Shown here: positions 8,964 through 17,758 of the stretch, piece after piece | How positions within the stretch are numbered: position 1 is the first letter of the stretch | Layout: every line of letters starts with the position of its first letter | Position numbers and translations under genes: made by a program | NCBI RefSeq assembly: GCF_030582395.1 | Contig: NZ_CP104382.1 | Coordinates: 1-64,000 of the forward strand | Length of the DNA stretch: 64,000 bases | Reading direction: 5' to 3' | DNA from: Ralstonia pickettii | GTDB taxonomy: Bacteria; Pseudomonadota; Gammaproteobacteria; Burkholderiales; Burkholderiaceae | The notes under the pieces: model-generated | Databases searched by the model: none | Told to the model about the DNA's origin: nothing | What the model saw: only the letters and a program-made list of their open reading frames with translations

Positions 8964-9264
8964 GCTAGCGTTAGCGCTGATTCCCGCGCTCGTGTTCTGC
9001 ATCATCCCACTCGAACTTTGGGGCGGCTTAACTGCCCCAGAGGATTACCCTTTCGGCGCTGAAAGTCCTGCTGCGGCCATGTGGGCATACAAGTCGCAGC
9101 GCAACTACCTGGTGTGGTGTGCCGTGTCTTGGCTGACAAGCGGCATCGCGATCCGAGCGCTGCTCGTGAAGCGCGCGCGCCTTCTCTCTAGAGGCCTGTG
9201 GTCGGCGCCATTTCTGATTGTCTGGGCGCTCACGGCGCTCGACGGGACACGGCTGGTGAGCTGA
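8929..9264 (+). CDS. Small membrane protein, probable immunity protein of the Tlde1-like effector
   Basis: 111 residues starting MPKTWSWPFAIRLAL, with three hydrophobic segments (about residues 10-28, 62-77 and 93-107). The ATG at 8929 is preceded by AGGAG; an ATG seven codons upstream is also open but less well placed. It overlaps the effector gene by 35 bp in another frame, suggesting coupled production. Membrane immunity proteins are known for Tlde1 effectors, but I recognise no specific family here, so the role is inferred from context. A parS-like palindrome lies inside the gene at 9050-9065. Confidence 0.6.
   Translation: MPKTWSWPFAIRLALALIPALVFCIIPLELWGGLTAPEDYPFGAESPAAAMWAYKSQRNYLVWCAVSWLTSGIAIRALLVKRARLLSRGLWSAPFLIVWALTALDGTRLVS
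9050..9065. promoter_or_regulatory. parS-like palindrome, distant copy
   Basis: CTTTCGGCGCTGAAAG differs at one base from the palindrome at parA and inside parB, and is identical to the copy at 37538. It lies in the putative immunity gene, coding for PFGAES, about 25 kb from parAB. Confidence 0.55.
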
Positions 9265-9271
9265 CGCGGCA

Positions 9272-9299
9272 TAAAAAAAACGGGGCACATGGCCCCGTT
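9272..9299 (-). terminator. Rho-independent terminator of prfC
   Basis: Read on the minus strand, AACGGGGCC-ATGT-GCCCCGTT is followed by a run of Ts. It lies about 20 bp beyond the prfC stop. Confidence 0.85.
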
Positions 9300-9318
9300 C
9301 CTTTTGGCGGCTCGCCGC

Positions 9319-10914
9319 TTAGACGATTTCCCGCGTTTCCATGAACTGGATGTCCGGAAAGCGCTCCTGCGTCAGGCGCAGGTTCACCTGGCTCGGGGCC
9401 AGGTACACGTAGTCGCCCGCACCATCCAGTGCCACGTTGTGGCCGGCCTTGTCGATCAGCTTGTCGATATCTTCCTGCTTGCCGCGCAGCCAGCGGGCGG
9501 TGGAGCACTCGTGCGGTTCGAAGATCGCATCGACGCCGTACTCGTGCTCCAGGCGGTGCGCCACCACGTCGAACTGCAGGATACCGACGGCGCCCAGTAC
9601 CAGGTCGTTCGACGCCAGCGGACGGAACATCTGCGTAGCGCCTTCTTCGGCCAGTTGTTGCAAACCCTTCTGCAACTGCTTCAGGCGAAGCGGATTGTTC
9701 AGGCGCGCGCGACGGAAGAACTCCGGCGCAAAAGACGGGATGCCCGTGAACTTGAGCGCCTCGCCTTCCGTAAAGGCATCGCCCAAGCGGATCGTGCCGT
9801 GGTTCGGCACGCCGATGATGTCGCCGGCGAAGGCCTCTTCCGTGGTGTTGCGATCCTGCGCCATGAACGTGATGGCGTTGTTGATGGCCACCGTCTTGCC
9901 GGTCGATACCTGCAGCAGCTTCATGCCGCGCTCGAAGCGGCCCGAGCACACCCTCACAAACGCGATGCGGTCGCGGTGCTTCGGGTCCATGTTGGCCTGA
10001 ATCTTGAAGACGAAGCCGGTGAACTTCTCTTCCAACGGCTTGACTTCGCGCGTCTCGGTGGGGCGTGGCAGCGGTTCGGGGGACTGGCCGACCAGCGCAT
10101 CCAGCAGCGACTGCACGCCGAAGTTGTTCACTGCGGAGCCGAAATACACCGGGCACTGCTTGCCGGCCAGGAAGGCTTCTTTGTCGAAGGTATGCGATGC
10201 GCCGCGCACGAGTTCGATGTCGATGCGCAGTTCTTCGGCCTGCGAGCCCAGCACGCGGTCCAGCTCCGGGTTGTCCAGACCTTGGATCAGCCCGGCCGTG
10301 GCGCCTTTTTCGCTGTCGGCGTTCGGGTCGAACAGCTGCACCGTGTCGTTCACGAGGTGATACACGCCCTTGAACGACTTGCCCATGCCGATCGGCCAGG
10401 TCATCGGCGCGCACTGGATCTGCAGCACGCTTTCGATTTCATCGAGCAGCTCGATGGGCGCGCGGCCTTCTCGATCGAGCTTGTTGATGAACGTGAGGAT
10501 GGGTGTGCTGCGCAGGCGGCAGACGTTGAGCAGCTTGATGGTCTGCGCTTCCACGCCGTTGACGGAGTCGATGACCATCACGGCGGAGTCGACAGCCGTG
10601 AGCGTGCGGTACGTGTCTTCCGAGAAGTCTTCGTGGCCCGGGGTGTCGAGCAGGTTGACGATGTAATCGCCGCCCTCGTTCCGGTACGGGAATTGCATCA
10701 CCGATGACGTGACCGAGATGCCGCGCTGCTTTTCCATCTCCATCCAGTCGGAAGTGGCGTGGCGGTTTGCCTTACGTGCGCGCACGGCGCCAGCCATCTG
10801 GATGGCGCCGCCGAACCACAGCAGCTTCTCGGTCAGGGTGGTTTTACCCGCGTCCGGGTGGGCAATGATGGCGAACGTCCGGCGGCGCCGGATCTCCTGC
10901 TGCAGCGTACTCAC
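9319..10914 (-). CDS. prfC: Peptide chain release factor 3 (RF3)
   Basis: 531 residues from the chosen GTG, matching the usual 525-530 of RF3. This GTPase recycles RF1 and RF2 from the ribosome after termination. The translational GTPase motifs are in order: P-loop [15 protein letters not shown], the switch/G2 region with [13 protein letters not shown]3 [12 protein letters not shown], and G4 NKLDREG. Another GTG at 10962 is open in frame, but homologues begin at [25 protein letters not shown], favouring 10914. No clear Shine-Dalgarno precedes either start. Confidence 0.95.
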   Translation of the reverse strand: MSTLQQEIRRRRTFAIIAHPDAGKTTLTEKLLWFGGAIQMAGAVRARKANRHATSDWMEMEKQRGISVTSSVMQFPYRNEGGDYIVNLLDTPGHEDFSEDTYRTLTAVDSAVMVIDSVNGVEAQTIKLLNVCRLRSTPILTFINKLDREGRAPIELLDEIESVLQIQCAPMTWPIGMGKSFKGVYHLVNDTVQLFDPNADSEKGATAGLIQGLDNPELDRVLGSQAEELRIDIELVRGASHTFDKEAFLAGKQCPVYFGSAVNNFGVQSLLDALVGQSPEPLPRPTETREVKPLEEKFTGFVFKIQANMDPKHRDRIAFVRVCSGRFERGMKLLQVSTGKTVAINNAITFMAQDRNTTEEAFAGDIIGVPNHGTIRLGDAFTEGEALKFTGIPSFAPEFFRRARLNNPLRLKQLQKGLQQLAEEGATQMFRPLASNDLVLGAVGILQFDVVAHRLEHEYGVDAIFEPHECSTARWLRGKQEDIDKLIDKAGHNVALDGAGDYVYLAPSQVNLRLTQERFPDIQFMETREIV

Positions 10915-11284
10915 GGGCAAAAACCGAAAGGGAAGGAGTGAAAAATGCGGATGGTTGCGCACGTGGTCGGTGCGCTGGCTGGCGGGTATCCCGGCGGCCG
11001 ATGGACTGCCCGAACGGCGTTGTCAATCCGGGGCAGCCGAGATTGTACGCGATCGGCGCCCTTGCTTAGGATCAACCGGTCCAAGCTGCAAGCACGGGAA
11101 ACTCCCTAGGAACCGTCCGCCAGACGGAGGAGACCAACCCGTTGTGGGAATGCACTGACAACCCTTTCGGAGCCGGTGTTATCGAAGTTGTCATGAAGCT
11201 CCCGTATCGTGGAGTCCGTCGCGAAACCCGCCTTTGGGTACGCCGCGATATTTAAAGAAGCAAAGAAGCAAGGAGTCCAACATC
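10915..11284. other. Gene-free stretch upstream of prfC
   Basis: 370 bp separate the prfC start from the next gene. I see no convincing coding frame and no repeat; it presumably holds the divergent promoters of prfC and the 75-residue gene. A short AT-rich patch (GATATTTAAAGAAG) lies just before the latter's ribosome-binding site. Confidence 0.5.
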
Positions 11285-11512
11285 GTGCGTAGTCGAATCC
11301 CTGTCGATCCGGCAGTGCAACGCATCATCGAGACCACCCGCAAGGCGTGGGAACTCGACGAGCAAAGCGTGCGCGCGGCGCGTCAGCAGCGTGCCGCCAA
11401 TCGCCGCAAACGGATCAAGGCCCTGCCGCAGGACAGCCTGCAGGCACTCGCCGCACTCGCCCTACAAGCTGAAATCTGGGCCGTGCGCAAGACCGTGGTG
11501 ACGGTCGGCTAG
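11285..11512 (+). CDS. Small hypothetical protein, 75 residues
   Basis: Starts with GTG, preceded by AAGGAG at 9 bp, and reads VRSRIPVDPAVQRIIETTRKAWELDEQSVRAARQQRAANRRKRIKALPQDSLQALAALALQAEIWAVRKTVVTVG. It is a basic helical centre followed by an alanine-leucine-rich C-terminal helix; no membrane segment, signal or known domain is evident. A strong terminator follows at once, which supports a real monocistronic gene. I do not recognise a function. Confidence 0.65.
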   Translation: MRSRIPVDPAVQRIIETTRKAWELDEQSVRAARQQRAANRRKRIKALPQDSLQALAALALQAEIWAVRKTVVTVG

Positions 11513-11536
11513 CCGTGCAGTTCCTCACCGTGTCGA

Positions 11537-11563
11537 GGGCCACAGTCGTGGCCCTTTTCTTTT
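11537..11563 (+). terminator. Rho-independent terminator
   Basis: GGGCCAC-AGTC-GTGGCCC followed by TTTTCTTTT, 25 bp after the small gene ending at 11512. Confidence 0.85.
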
Positions 11564-11581
11564 GGCATTGCGCATCGTTTG

Positions 11582-11597
11582 GGGCATGACGGTTGCT
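11582..11597 (+). promoter_or_regulatory. Candidate sigma-54 (-24/-12) promoter of the DUF883 gene
   Basis: GGGCATG-ACGG-TTGCT has GG at 11583-11584 and GC at 11595-11596, the required 10-bp gap. It matches TGGCACG-N4-TTGCW at 10 of 12 defined positions and ends about 39 bp before the ATG at 11636. Confidence 0.6.
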
Positions 11598-11635
11598 TGT
11601 CACGAGAGTGACGTTACCCAGCTCAGGAGGCCCAG

Positions 11636-11959
11636 ATGACCGAACTGAACCCGAAGTCGCCCGGTAGCAACGGCACAAACGGCACGAACGGCGCCAACGG
11701 TGCGACCGTCACCACGCTGCATCCGCAGATCGACCACACCGCCCAGCGCGTGAAAGATGCGACGGCGGAGGGGATCGACCGGCTCGCGAGCGTCCTTTCC
11801 ACCGCGCTTACGCAATTCGACAAACGCACTGAACAGTTGAAGAATCTGCATGCGAATGTCTCGGAGCAGGCGAGCGGCTCCGTGCGTCAGCATCCGGTCA
11901 TTACGATTGGCCTCGCTTTTGTGGCGGGGATGCTGCTGGAGCAGTTGACGCGGGATTGA
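11636..11959 (+). CDS. DUF883 / ElaB-type membrane-anchored protein
   Basis: 107 residues. An asparagine-glycine-rich N-terminus (GSNGTNGTNGANG, residues 10-22) is followed by an amphipathic helical part (TAQRVKDATAEGIDRLASVLSTAL) and a C-terminal membrane segment (HPVITIGLAFVAGMLLEQL), the DUF883/ElaB plan. Such proteins are inner-membrane anchored and in E. coli associate with ribosomes in stationary phase. CAGGAGG precedes the ATG and a candidate sigma-54 promoter lies upstream. A second family member is encoded at 13109. Confidence 0.8.
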   Translation: MTELNPKSPGSNGTNGTNGANGATVTTLHPQIDHTAQRVKDATAEGIDRLASVLSTALTQFDKRTEQLKNLHANVSEQASGSVRQHPVITIGLAFVAGMLLEQLTRD

Positions 11960-11975
11960 GCGCTCAACGGGCGTG

Positions 11976-12989
11976 TCAGCGCCCGTCGCGTGGGGCGCTG
12001 GCGCTGCCGCCTGTGGTCGTTGTTCCGTTGGACAGATTGGCCGCCAGCGTCGGGTTGAGCAACGCCGCCTGCGCGGCGGCGCGGGCCCGGCCAGCGGCTT
12101 CGTACTGCCGGCTGCCGAACTGCAGCGCATATTGCCGCGTGACGAGCGCGCCAAAGAAGAAGATCTGCGCCGAGTAGTAAATCCACAGCATCAGCGCCAC
12201 CACCGAGCCCGCCGCTCCGTACGACGATGCGACGGCGCTGTTGCCGAGATACAGGCCGATGAGGTGCTTGCCAAGTGTGAAGAGCAACGCCGTCACCACC
12301 GCGCCCAGGGCGACGTCGCGCCACGCCACGCGCGTTTCCGGCAGCATTTTGAAGATGGTGCCGAACAACAGTGCGACGACTGCAAATGAAAACGCCGACG
12401 ACAGCACCTGGGCCGCAGCCAGCGCAATGCTTGACGTCGAGCCGGACCACAGCGCGCCCCAGAAACGCTCCACCACCGCCAACGCCGCGTTGACGGTGAG
12501 CGACACCAGCAGCAGAAACGCCAACACCAGAATCAAGCTGAATGACAGAAGGCGTGAACGCAGCAACCCCCACATGCCGGGCTGCTGGCGGGAGGGCACT
12601 TCCCAAAGCTCGTCGAGGCTGTCTTTGAGTTCGGAGAACGCGGTGGTGGCGCCCGCCAGCAACAGCACGACGGCTGTGACTGCCGCGAATAGGCCATTGC
12701 CGGAGCGCCGGGTCGCGGCAAGCACGGCTTCCACTGCGGACGCGCCCTGCGCGCCTACCAATCCTTCGATCTGTCCGAAGATTTCACCGCGGGCGGCCTG
12801 CTCACCGAAGAACAAGCCCGCGATCGAGATGACAAGCACCAGCACCGGTGCCATCGAAAACAACGTGTAGAACGACAGCGCCGCGCCTTTGCTCGCGGCA
12901 CGATGGGCAGACCACTGTTGCACTGCCCCGATCAGCACCTGGGCAGCTCGCTTGAGCAGAGCGCGGTCGAAGCAGGCAGCCAGGCGCAT
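11976..12989 (-). CDS. YihY/BrkB family inner-membrane protein
   Basis: 337 residues from the ATG at 12989, preceded by AAGGA at 6 bp; a TTG five codons upstream is less likely. Six membrane segments are predicted, with the family motifs ASKGAALSFYTLFSMAPVLVLVISIAG near the N-terminus and GAAGSVVALMLWIYYSAQIFFFGA near the end. The family was once misannotated as RNase BN and its role is uncertain, perhaps transport or envelope function. It converges on the DUF883 gene. Confidence 0.9.
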   Translation of the reverse strand: MRLAACFDRALLKRAAQVLIGAVQQWSAHRAASKGAALSFYTLFSMAPVLVLVISIAGLFFGEQAARGEIFGQIEGLVGAQGASAVEAVLAATRRSGNGLFAAVTAVVLLLAGATTAFSELKDSLDELWEVPSRQQPGMWGLLRSRLLSFSLILVLAFLLLVSLTVNAALAVVERFWGALWSGSTSSIALAAAQVLSSAFSFAVVALLFGTIFKMLPETRVAWRDVALGAVVTALLFTLGKHLIGLYLGNSAVASSYGAAGSVVALMLWIYYSAQIFFFGALVTRQYALQFGSRQYEAAGRARAAAQAALLNPTLAANLSNGTTTTGGSASAPRDGR

Positions 12990-13108
12990 GGATGTTCCTT
13001 GCAAAGCGACGCGGCCGGCGCAGTGCCGGCCTGGACCTCGAGCCTAGTCAGCGCACGGCGCGCGCGCAAGCACGCCACCGTGGCCGCCATGAAGGAAGGC
13101 TTTCGCCC

Positions 13109-13414
13109 TCAATCGTTACTGCGCCCCAGCAACCGGCTGATCAGAAAGCCGGCGCCGAACGCCAGGCCGATCGTCGCGAGCGGATGCGAATGCATGCATT
13201 CGGCCGCGTTACTCATCAGCCGCTGCTGGGAAGCGCGCAATTGCTCGCGTTTGGCAGCCGCTTCGTCGAGCGCGGAAGCCGCAGCGTCCGCGGTGCGATC
13301 GATAGCCTGCGCCGTGGTCGCCTTTACGCGTTCGGCGGCCTGCTCCACGTCGCTGCGGATGAGGTTGCCGTTGGCATCGGATTTGGGGAAAGGGTTGGTT
13401 TGAGACGGTTCCAT
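13109..13414 (-). CDS. DUF883 / ElaB-type membrane-anchored protein, second copy
   Basis: 101 residues: a hydrophilic N-terminus, an amphipathic helix (RSDVEQAAERVKATTAQAIDRTADAAASALDEAAAKREQLRASQQ) and a C-terminal membrane anchor (HPLATIGLAFGAGFLISRLLG) ending GRSND. The anchor closely resembles that of the protein at 11636, so the two are paralogues, likely stress-related. A DUF1328 gene lies upstream on the same strand with a gap of about 70 bp. Confidence 0.85.
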   Translation of the reverse strand: MEPSQTNPFPKSDANGNLIRSDVEQAAERVKATTAQAIDRTADAAASALDEAAAKREQLRASQQRLMSNAAECMHSHPLATIGLAFGAGFLISRLLGRSND

Positions 13415-13483
13415 CAGTCAGCGCTCCTGGAGTTGCATGGCATCGTGAGAGCCGGGTTGAAAGCTGTGCGCATCATCCCGGCG

Positions 13484-13651
13484 TCATCCTCTGCCCGCGA
13501 CCAGGCCCCAGATGAGGCTGACCACAAACAGCACCACGAAAATCATGAAGAGAATCTTGGCGATGCTCGCTGCGCCGGCAGCGATGCCGCCAAACCCGAG
13601 CACGGCCGCAATCAGGGCGATGATGAAAAAGATGACTGCATAACGCAGCAT
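13484..13651 (-). CDS. DUF1328 (YtjA-type) small membrane protein
   Basis: 55 residues, [22 protein letters not shown] followed by [18 protein letters not shown] and a C-terminal [10 protein letters not shown]. Two hydrophobic segments fill nearly the whole chain, the standard DUF1328 pattern. An AGGAGG sequence precedes the ATG. The family is widespread, small and of unknown function, often induced by stress; the neighbouring DUF883 gene suggests a shared envelope-stress context. Confidence 0.88.
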   Translation of the reverse strand: MLRYAVIFFIIALIAAVLGFGGIAAGAASIAKILFMIFVVLFVVSLIWGLVAGRG

Positions 13652-13741
13652 GGTGACCTCCTGTGCAGTTGAGTGAGCTTGCCGCCATGGGGCGGATACC
13701 CCACGGGATCAGCAAGCCGCGTACCGCGCCAGGAACTCCGG

Positions 13742-15160
13742 TTATGCCTCGGTGGCATGCGCGCGGCCGGAGCCCGCACTGTTGCTGGTGTTGTTGCCCT
13801 CGCCAACGTCCTCGGCGGAGCTGCTGCCGTATTCCTCCAGCCGGTTGTAAAGCGTCTTCAGGCTGATACCAAGCAGCTCAGCCGCACGCTTTTTCACACC
13901 CCCGCACTGCTCCAGCGTGGCAAGAATGATCTTCTTGTCGGCGCTTGCCAGCGATGTACCAACGGAAATCGTCAGCGTGGAACCGGACGAGGTCTGCGTG
14001 CTCGACACCTGCAGCGGCACGTTCGCGGTATCGATACCGGCGTCGTCCGACAGGATGTACGCGCGTTGCACGTAATTGCGCAGTTCGCGCACATTGCCCG
14101 GCCAGTGATAGCCGCGCAGCGTCTCCATGGCCGGCGGCAGGAATGCCTTTTTGGTATTGCTCTGCGCGTTGAGCTGGTCGAGGAAATGCTGTGCCAGCAG
14201 TTCGACATCCTTGCCCCGATCGCGCAGCGGCGGCAGTTGCAGCGGAAACACGTTCAGGCGGTGATACAGGTCGGCGCGCAGCTTGCCGTCGGCCACAGCC
14301 TCTTCCGGGTCGCGGTTGGTGGCAGCAATCACGCGCACATCGGAATCGATCTCGCGGTTGGTACCCACGCGCATGAACACGCCGGTTTCCAGCACGCGCA
14401 GCAGTTTGACCTGCAGTTCGATCGGCATCTCGGTAATTTCATCGAGGAACAGCGTGCCGCCGTTGGCGCGTTCGAAGTAGCCCTTGTGCTGGCGGTCCGC
14501 GCCGGTAAAGCTGCCACGCTCGTGGCCGAACATTTCCGACTCGATCAGGTTGGGCGAGATGGCGCCGCAGTTGACCGGCAAAAACGGTTGCTTGCGGCGC
14601 AGGCTGAGGTCGTGAATGGTCTGTGCGGCCAACTCCTTCCCGGTACCCGACTCGCCGATCAGCAGCACAGTCGCCTCGGTGGGCGCGACGCGGCTGACCT
14701 GGTCATACAGCGTCTGCATCGCCGTCGAGTTGCCGAGCATCTGGCCGAACAGGCCCAGGCGCCGCAGTTCGCCGCGCAGGTTGCCGATTTCCGCTTTGAG
14801 ATCGCCGGGGCGCGGAATGCGCGCCAGTACGGATTTCAACCGTTGGAAGTTGACCGGCTTGACGAGGTAGTCGGCCGCCCCCATGCGCAGCGCCTCGACG
14901 GCGGTTTCCACGCTGGCATGCCCCGTCATGACGATGATCTCGGTACCCGAGTGCGACGGGATGTCTTCCATCAGGTCCATGCCGTTGCCGTCAGGCAGGA
15001 CAAGATCGATCAACACGGCATCGGGGCTGTGACGCGACATCTGAATGCGCGCATCGCGCAGCGACCCGGCCAGCGCGGTGGTGAAGCCTTCGGCACCCAC
15101 CAGCTCACCCAGAGCGGCGCGTGCGTTGGCATCGTCTTCGACAATCAGGATATGTGGCAT
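13742..15160 (-). CDS. Sigma-54-dependent response regulator (NtrC family)
   Basis: 472 residues in three domains. Receiver 1-120 has the phosphorylation site at Asp52 ([13 protein letters not shown]) and Lys101. AAA+ 140-370 has Walker A GESGTGKE (169-176), the sigma-54 contact loop GSFTGA (216-221; GAFTGA is more usual) and LDEITEMP. The Fis-type helix-turn-helix is [22 protein letters not shown]. No kinase gene is adjacent, so it is an orphan regulator; the hybrid kinase at 24991 is a possible but unproven partner. It is divergent from a related activator lacking a receiver and has a candidate sigma-54 promoter about 83 bp upstream. Confidence 0.92.
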   Translation of the reverse strand: MPHILIVEDDANARAALGELVGAEGFTTALAGSLRDARIQMSRHSPDAVLIDLVLPDGNGMDLMEDIPSHSGTEIIVMTGHASVETAVEALRMGAADYLVKPVNFQRLKSVLARIPRPGDLKAEIGNLRGELRRLGLFGQMLGNSTAMQTLYDQVSRVAPTEATVLLIGESGTGKELAAQTIHDLSLRRKQPFLPVNCGAISPNLIESEMFGHERGSFTGADRQHKGYFERANGGTLFLDEITEMPIELQVKLLRVLETGVFMRVGTNREIDSDVRVIAATNRDPEEAVADGKLRADLYHRLNVFPLQLPPLRDRGKDVELLAQHFLDQLNAQSNTKKAFLPPAMETLRGYHWPGNVRELRNYVQRAYILSDDAGIDTANVPLQVSSTQTSSGSTLTISVGTSLASADKKIILATLEQCGGVKKRAAELLGISLKTLYNRLEEYGSSSAEDVGEGNNTSNSAGSGRAHATEA

Positions 15161-15698
15161 CTCAATGTGGTTGGATGAGCCGGCAGTTGCCGGCGGTCAT
15201 GCATGGCGCGACGGTGCGCTCGACTGCAGGGCCGGCGAGAGGTGCAAAAAGTATTCCATCTGATACAACCTCTGCCATCGCGCTTCAAAACCTGCATCAG
15301 CAAGAAGGGGTGTTGGTAATTTTTACACGCGCGCGTGCAAGAAATGGAGGGAATACGTCACTCCAGCGGCCGTCGGGCGACTCCATAGGAGTCAGCATAG
15401 TTGAGATGGTCAGCGCGGCGCCACCCTCGCGCCGAAATAGACGCTTCTCGCCGCATGAAAATGTGAAAGCCGCGCGGCATCTGCATTTCTGACCCGTTTC
15501 TTGTCAGCGTTTGGCCGACAGGATGGAGGAAACGTCAGCGCATGCCCGACATACAACGCGCTTGGGCGGCCCTGATAATGGCTCAACTTTCAACACAATG
15601 TGACGGGATGACGACGTACCCAGCCTTTCGGAGACTGCATCGCTGAAGATGCAGCCGCTCGCCAGGACGTCCCCGTCGCGATCAACCACGAGGGAGCC
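15161..15698. other. Divergent regulatory region between two sigma-54 activators
   Basis: 538 bp with no convincing gene. It contains the candidate sigma-54 promoter at 15243-15258 (minus strand), a hairpin CTGCATC-GCTGAA-GATGCAG at 15634-15653, and a weak plus-strand GG-N10-GC match with GG at 15630. The rest is lower in GC than its surroundings and likely holds activator-binding sites I cannot define. Confidence 0.5.
15243..15258 (-). promoter_or_regulatory. Candidate sigma-54 promoter of the response regulator gene
   Basis: Minus strand: TGGAATA-CTTT-TTGCA, with GG and GC ten bases apart and a perfect -12 element. The -24 element departs from TGGCACG at three positions. It lies about 83 bp upstream of the start at 15160. 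Confidence 0.45.
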
Positions 15699-16802
15699 AT
15701 GTCCTTGAGCGAAGCCTTCGCCGACGAACGTGCAGTGACCGCCGGGCGCCTGAGCTATCCCCCCGACCTGGCCGACTTTGACGACGCCGAGCGTGCACCG
15801 GCCGATGTCGAAACGCCTTCTGTCCAACCTGTTGCCGATCCGGATTTCGGCCACCTCTACGGCCGCTCGCCGGTGATGCGCGCGCTGTACGATCAGATCG
15901 GCAAGGTGTCCGGCACGCTTGCCACCGTGCTCATCATGGGCGAATCGGGTACCGGCAAGGAATTGATCGCGCGCACGGTGCATGACATGAGCCCGCGCGC
16001 AGACCAAGCCTTCATCGCCGTGAACTGCGGCGCCATCTCGCCCAACCTGATCGAGTCGGAACTGTTCGGCCACGAGAGGGGCAGTTTTACCGGGGCTGCG
16101 CAGCGCCATATCGGCTACTTCGAACACGCCTGCGGCGGCACGATCTTCCTCGATGAAATTACCGAGATGCCGGTCGAGATGCAGGTGAAGCTGCTGCGCG
16201 TACTGGAAACCGGCGTATTCATGCGGGTGGGCGGCACCGAGCCGATCCAGACACGCGCACGCATCATCGCTGCCACCAACCGCAACCTGCTTGAAGCGGT
16301 CAGCGATGGGGCCTTCCGTGAAGATCTGATGTACCGCCTGGCGGTGGTGCCGCTGCATGTGCCGCCGCTGCGCGACCGCGGCGACGACATCGAAGAGTTG
16401 GCCCTGCATTTTCTCGCCCAGTTCAATGCCGCGCACCAGACCGACAAGGTGTTCTCGCGTCAGGCCCTGGTGACGCTGCGCAGCCAAACCTGGCCGGGCA
16501 ATGTGCGGGAGTTGCGCAATGCTGTGCACCGCGGCTATATCCTCGGCGAGAAAACCGTCGAGTTGGCGACGCCGCTCGCACAGTCGCGCGGCCCGGCGCG
16601 TCCGACGGTGAAGGAAGGTGTGCTGAGCCTGTCGGTGGGAGTGACACTGGCAGATGCGCAACGGGCGATGATCCTCGCAACCCTTGAGCATTTTCACGGC
16701 GACAAGCGCCAGGCCGCCAAGACGCTCGGCGTGAGCCTGAAAACGCTGTACAACCGTCTCGACCTCTATCAAAGCACCGCGGCCGCCGCCATGGCGGCCT
16801 GA
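15699..16802 (+). CDS. Sigma-54 activator without receiver domain
   Basis: 367 residues. About 45 acidic, unrecognised N-terminal residues replace the usual sensory domain. The AAA+ domain follows, with Walker A GESGTGKE, the GSFTGA loop, DEITEMP and the arginine-finger region, then a Fis-type helix-turn-helix [22 protein letters not shown]. It closely resembles the divergent response regulator, down to [12 protein letters not shown] and FMRVG, which suggests duplication and loss of the receiver. Without a receiver it may be constitutively active, controlled by expression level, or act in mixed oligomers with its neighbour. Confidence 0.88.
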   Translation: MSLSEAFADERAVTAGRLSYPPDLADFDDAERAPADVETPSVQPVADPDFGHLYGRSPVMRALYDQIGKVSGTLATVLIMGESGTGKELIARTVHDMSPRADQAFIAVNCGAISPNLIESELFGHERGSFTGAAQRHIGYFEHACGGTIFLDEITEMPVEMQVKLLRVLETGVFMRVGGTEPIQTRARIIAATNRNLLEAVSDGAFREDLMYRLAVVPLHVPPLRDRGDDIEELALHFLAQFNAAHQTDKVFSRQALVTLRSQTWPGNVRELRNAVHRGYILGEKTVELATPLAQSRGPARPTVKEGVLSLSVGVTLADAQRAMILATLEHFHGDKRQAAKTLGVSLKTLYNRLDLYQSTAAAAMAA

Positions 16803-16862
16803 CTGCGGCGCTTCTCCAAGCTTCAACTGAATGACGCCCACCCCCTGCATCCGCGCTGAGGT

Positions 16863-17009
16863 TTAGCGCGGATGCGCGTGCGCGCGTTCGCCGGGATGTT
16901 CGTGGCGTCGGCGCTCCTGGGGTTCGGGCGAGGGCCGGCGGGGTGCCGGCCCGGTTTCCGCGCGGGCACGCGGGCCCGGGCGGATGGCGGTGGTGAGTGT
17001 CATCGGCAT
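16863..17009 (-). CDS. Possible small proline/arginine-rich protein, 48 residues
   Basis: Begins MPMTLTTAIRPGPRARAETG, is rich in Pro, Arg and His, and ends ERAHAHPR. A purine-rich AAAGG lies 6-10 bp before the ATG. It sits 22 bp downstream of the secreted protein gene on the same strand. No domain is evident, and high-GC shadow frames often look like this, so it may not be a gene. Confidence 0.3.
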   Translation of the reverse strand: MPMTLTTAIRPGPRARAETGPAPRRPSPEPQERRRHEHPGERAHAHPR

Positions 17010-17031
17010 CGCGAGCCCTTTCCTTTCAACG

Positions 17032-17436
17032 TTATTGACCTTGCTTGGAACCGGCCGGGTAGGAATTCCCGGTCGTCGTCGCGGCGTCGTTGCCGCCGGC
17101 CTGCACGCCCGAGTGCGACATGTCCCCTGCGCTGTTCGCGCCACCCGGCACCGTCGACCCCGACTTCGACTTCTTGTGACCGTGATGCTTCTTATGCATC
17201 GGTTTGCCGGCATCGTTGCCGCCTGCGGCCGGAGTCGCTTCGCTGCCGGCCATCGGTGTATTGGCCGTGCGGTCTGCCGTCGTCGACGGCGGGTCGGTAC
17301 GCTTGCCCGGCGCCTTGGTCGGGTTGCTGGATTCCTGGTTGTCGACCGGCGCGTTGGTCGTCTGGGCTAAGGCGCTACCCATACCAAGGCTCAAGATGAC
17401 GCTGGCAAGCGCAGCGGTCAGGAAACGTGTTCGCAT
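17032..17436 (-). CDS. Secreted low-complexity protein, 134 residues
   Basis: Starts MRTRFLTAALASVILSLGMGSALAQ, a clear Sec signal peptide with an ALA-Q cleavage site. The mature part is hydrophilic and rich in Asn, Gly, Ser and Thr, with a basic His/Lys patch (MHKKHHGHKKSKSG), and has no known domain. AGGAG lies 7 bp before the ATG at 17436, which excludes the longer upstream frame. It is divergent from rpoN. Periplasmic or extracellular location is predicted, function unknown; the His/Lys patch might bind metal or nucleic acid. Confidence 0.75.
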   Translation of the reverse strand: MRTRFLTAALASVILSLGMGSALAQTTNAPVDNQESSNPTKAPGKRTDPPSTTADRTANTPMAGSEATPAAGGNDAGKPMHKKHHGHKKSKSGSTVPGGANSAGDMSHSGVQAGGNDAATTTGNSYPAGSKQGQ

Positions 17437-17682
17437 GTGGTTTCTCCTGGGAAGTGGTGCTTGATAAGAAGGCAATGGAAGCGCACTGCGGCGCGTCTCC
17501 CGCTTCCTACCGCAGCAACGCATGTACCTGCGGTGCCACCCGTCTGCCTAGGCCGGCGCAGCGCGTGACCCACGCCGACGCTGTCATGTGCCGGCAACAC
17601 TGTGCATATAAAAACGACATGACCATGTAGAAACGGCGTGCCAGCCACCCACAAAGCCTTGTGGCGACTGGGTTTGTTGACA
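17437..17682. other. Gap upstream of the rpoN promoter
   Basis: Together with the promoter, 322 bp separate the secreted protein from rpoN. I see no gene here. An AT-rich patch (GTGCATATAAAAACGACATGACCATG) near 17602-17627 could hold a promoter or an activator site for the sigma-54 promoter. Confidence 0.4.
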
Positions 17683-17698
17683 TGGCATACCCTTTGCA
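17683..17698 (+). promoter_or_regulatory. Candidate sigma-54 promoter of rpoN
   Basis: TGGCATA-CCCT-TTGCA matches TGGCACG-N4-TTGCW at 10 of 12 defined positions with correct GG-N10-GC spacing. It ends 60 bp before the rpoN ATG, implying positive autoregulation. Confidence 0.68.
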
Positions 17699-17758
17699 TC
17701 GAAGCGGTGAAGTGTCGGCGGAAATGTCGACGTCCACTCACCAAAGGAGGCAAGGCGA

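Noticed and set aside
15629..15644. Possible sigma-54 promoter before the receiver-less activator (CGGAGAC-TGCA-TCGCT)
   Set aside because: GG-N10-GC spacing is met but both elements match poorly; kept only as a weak note in the gap entry.
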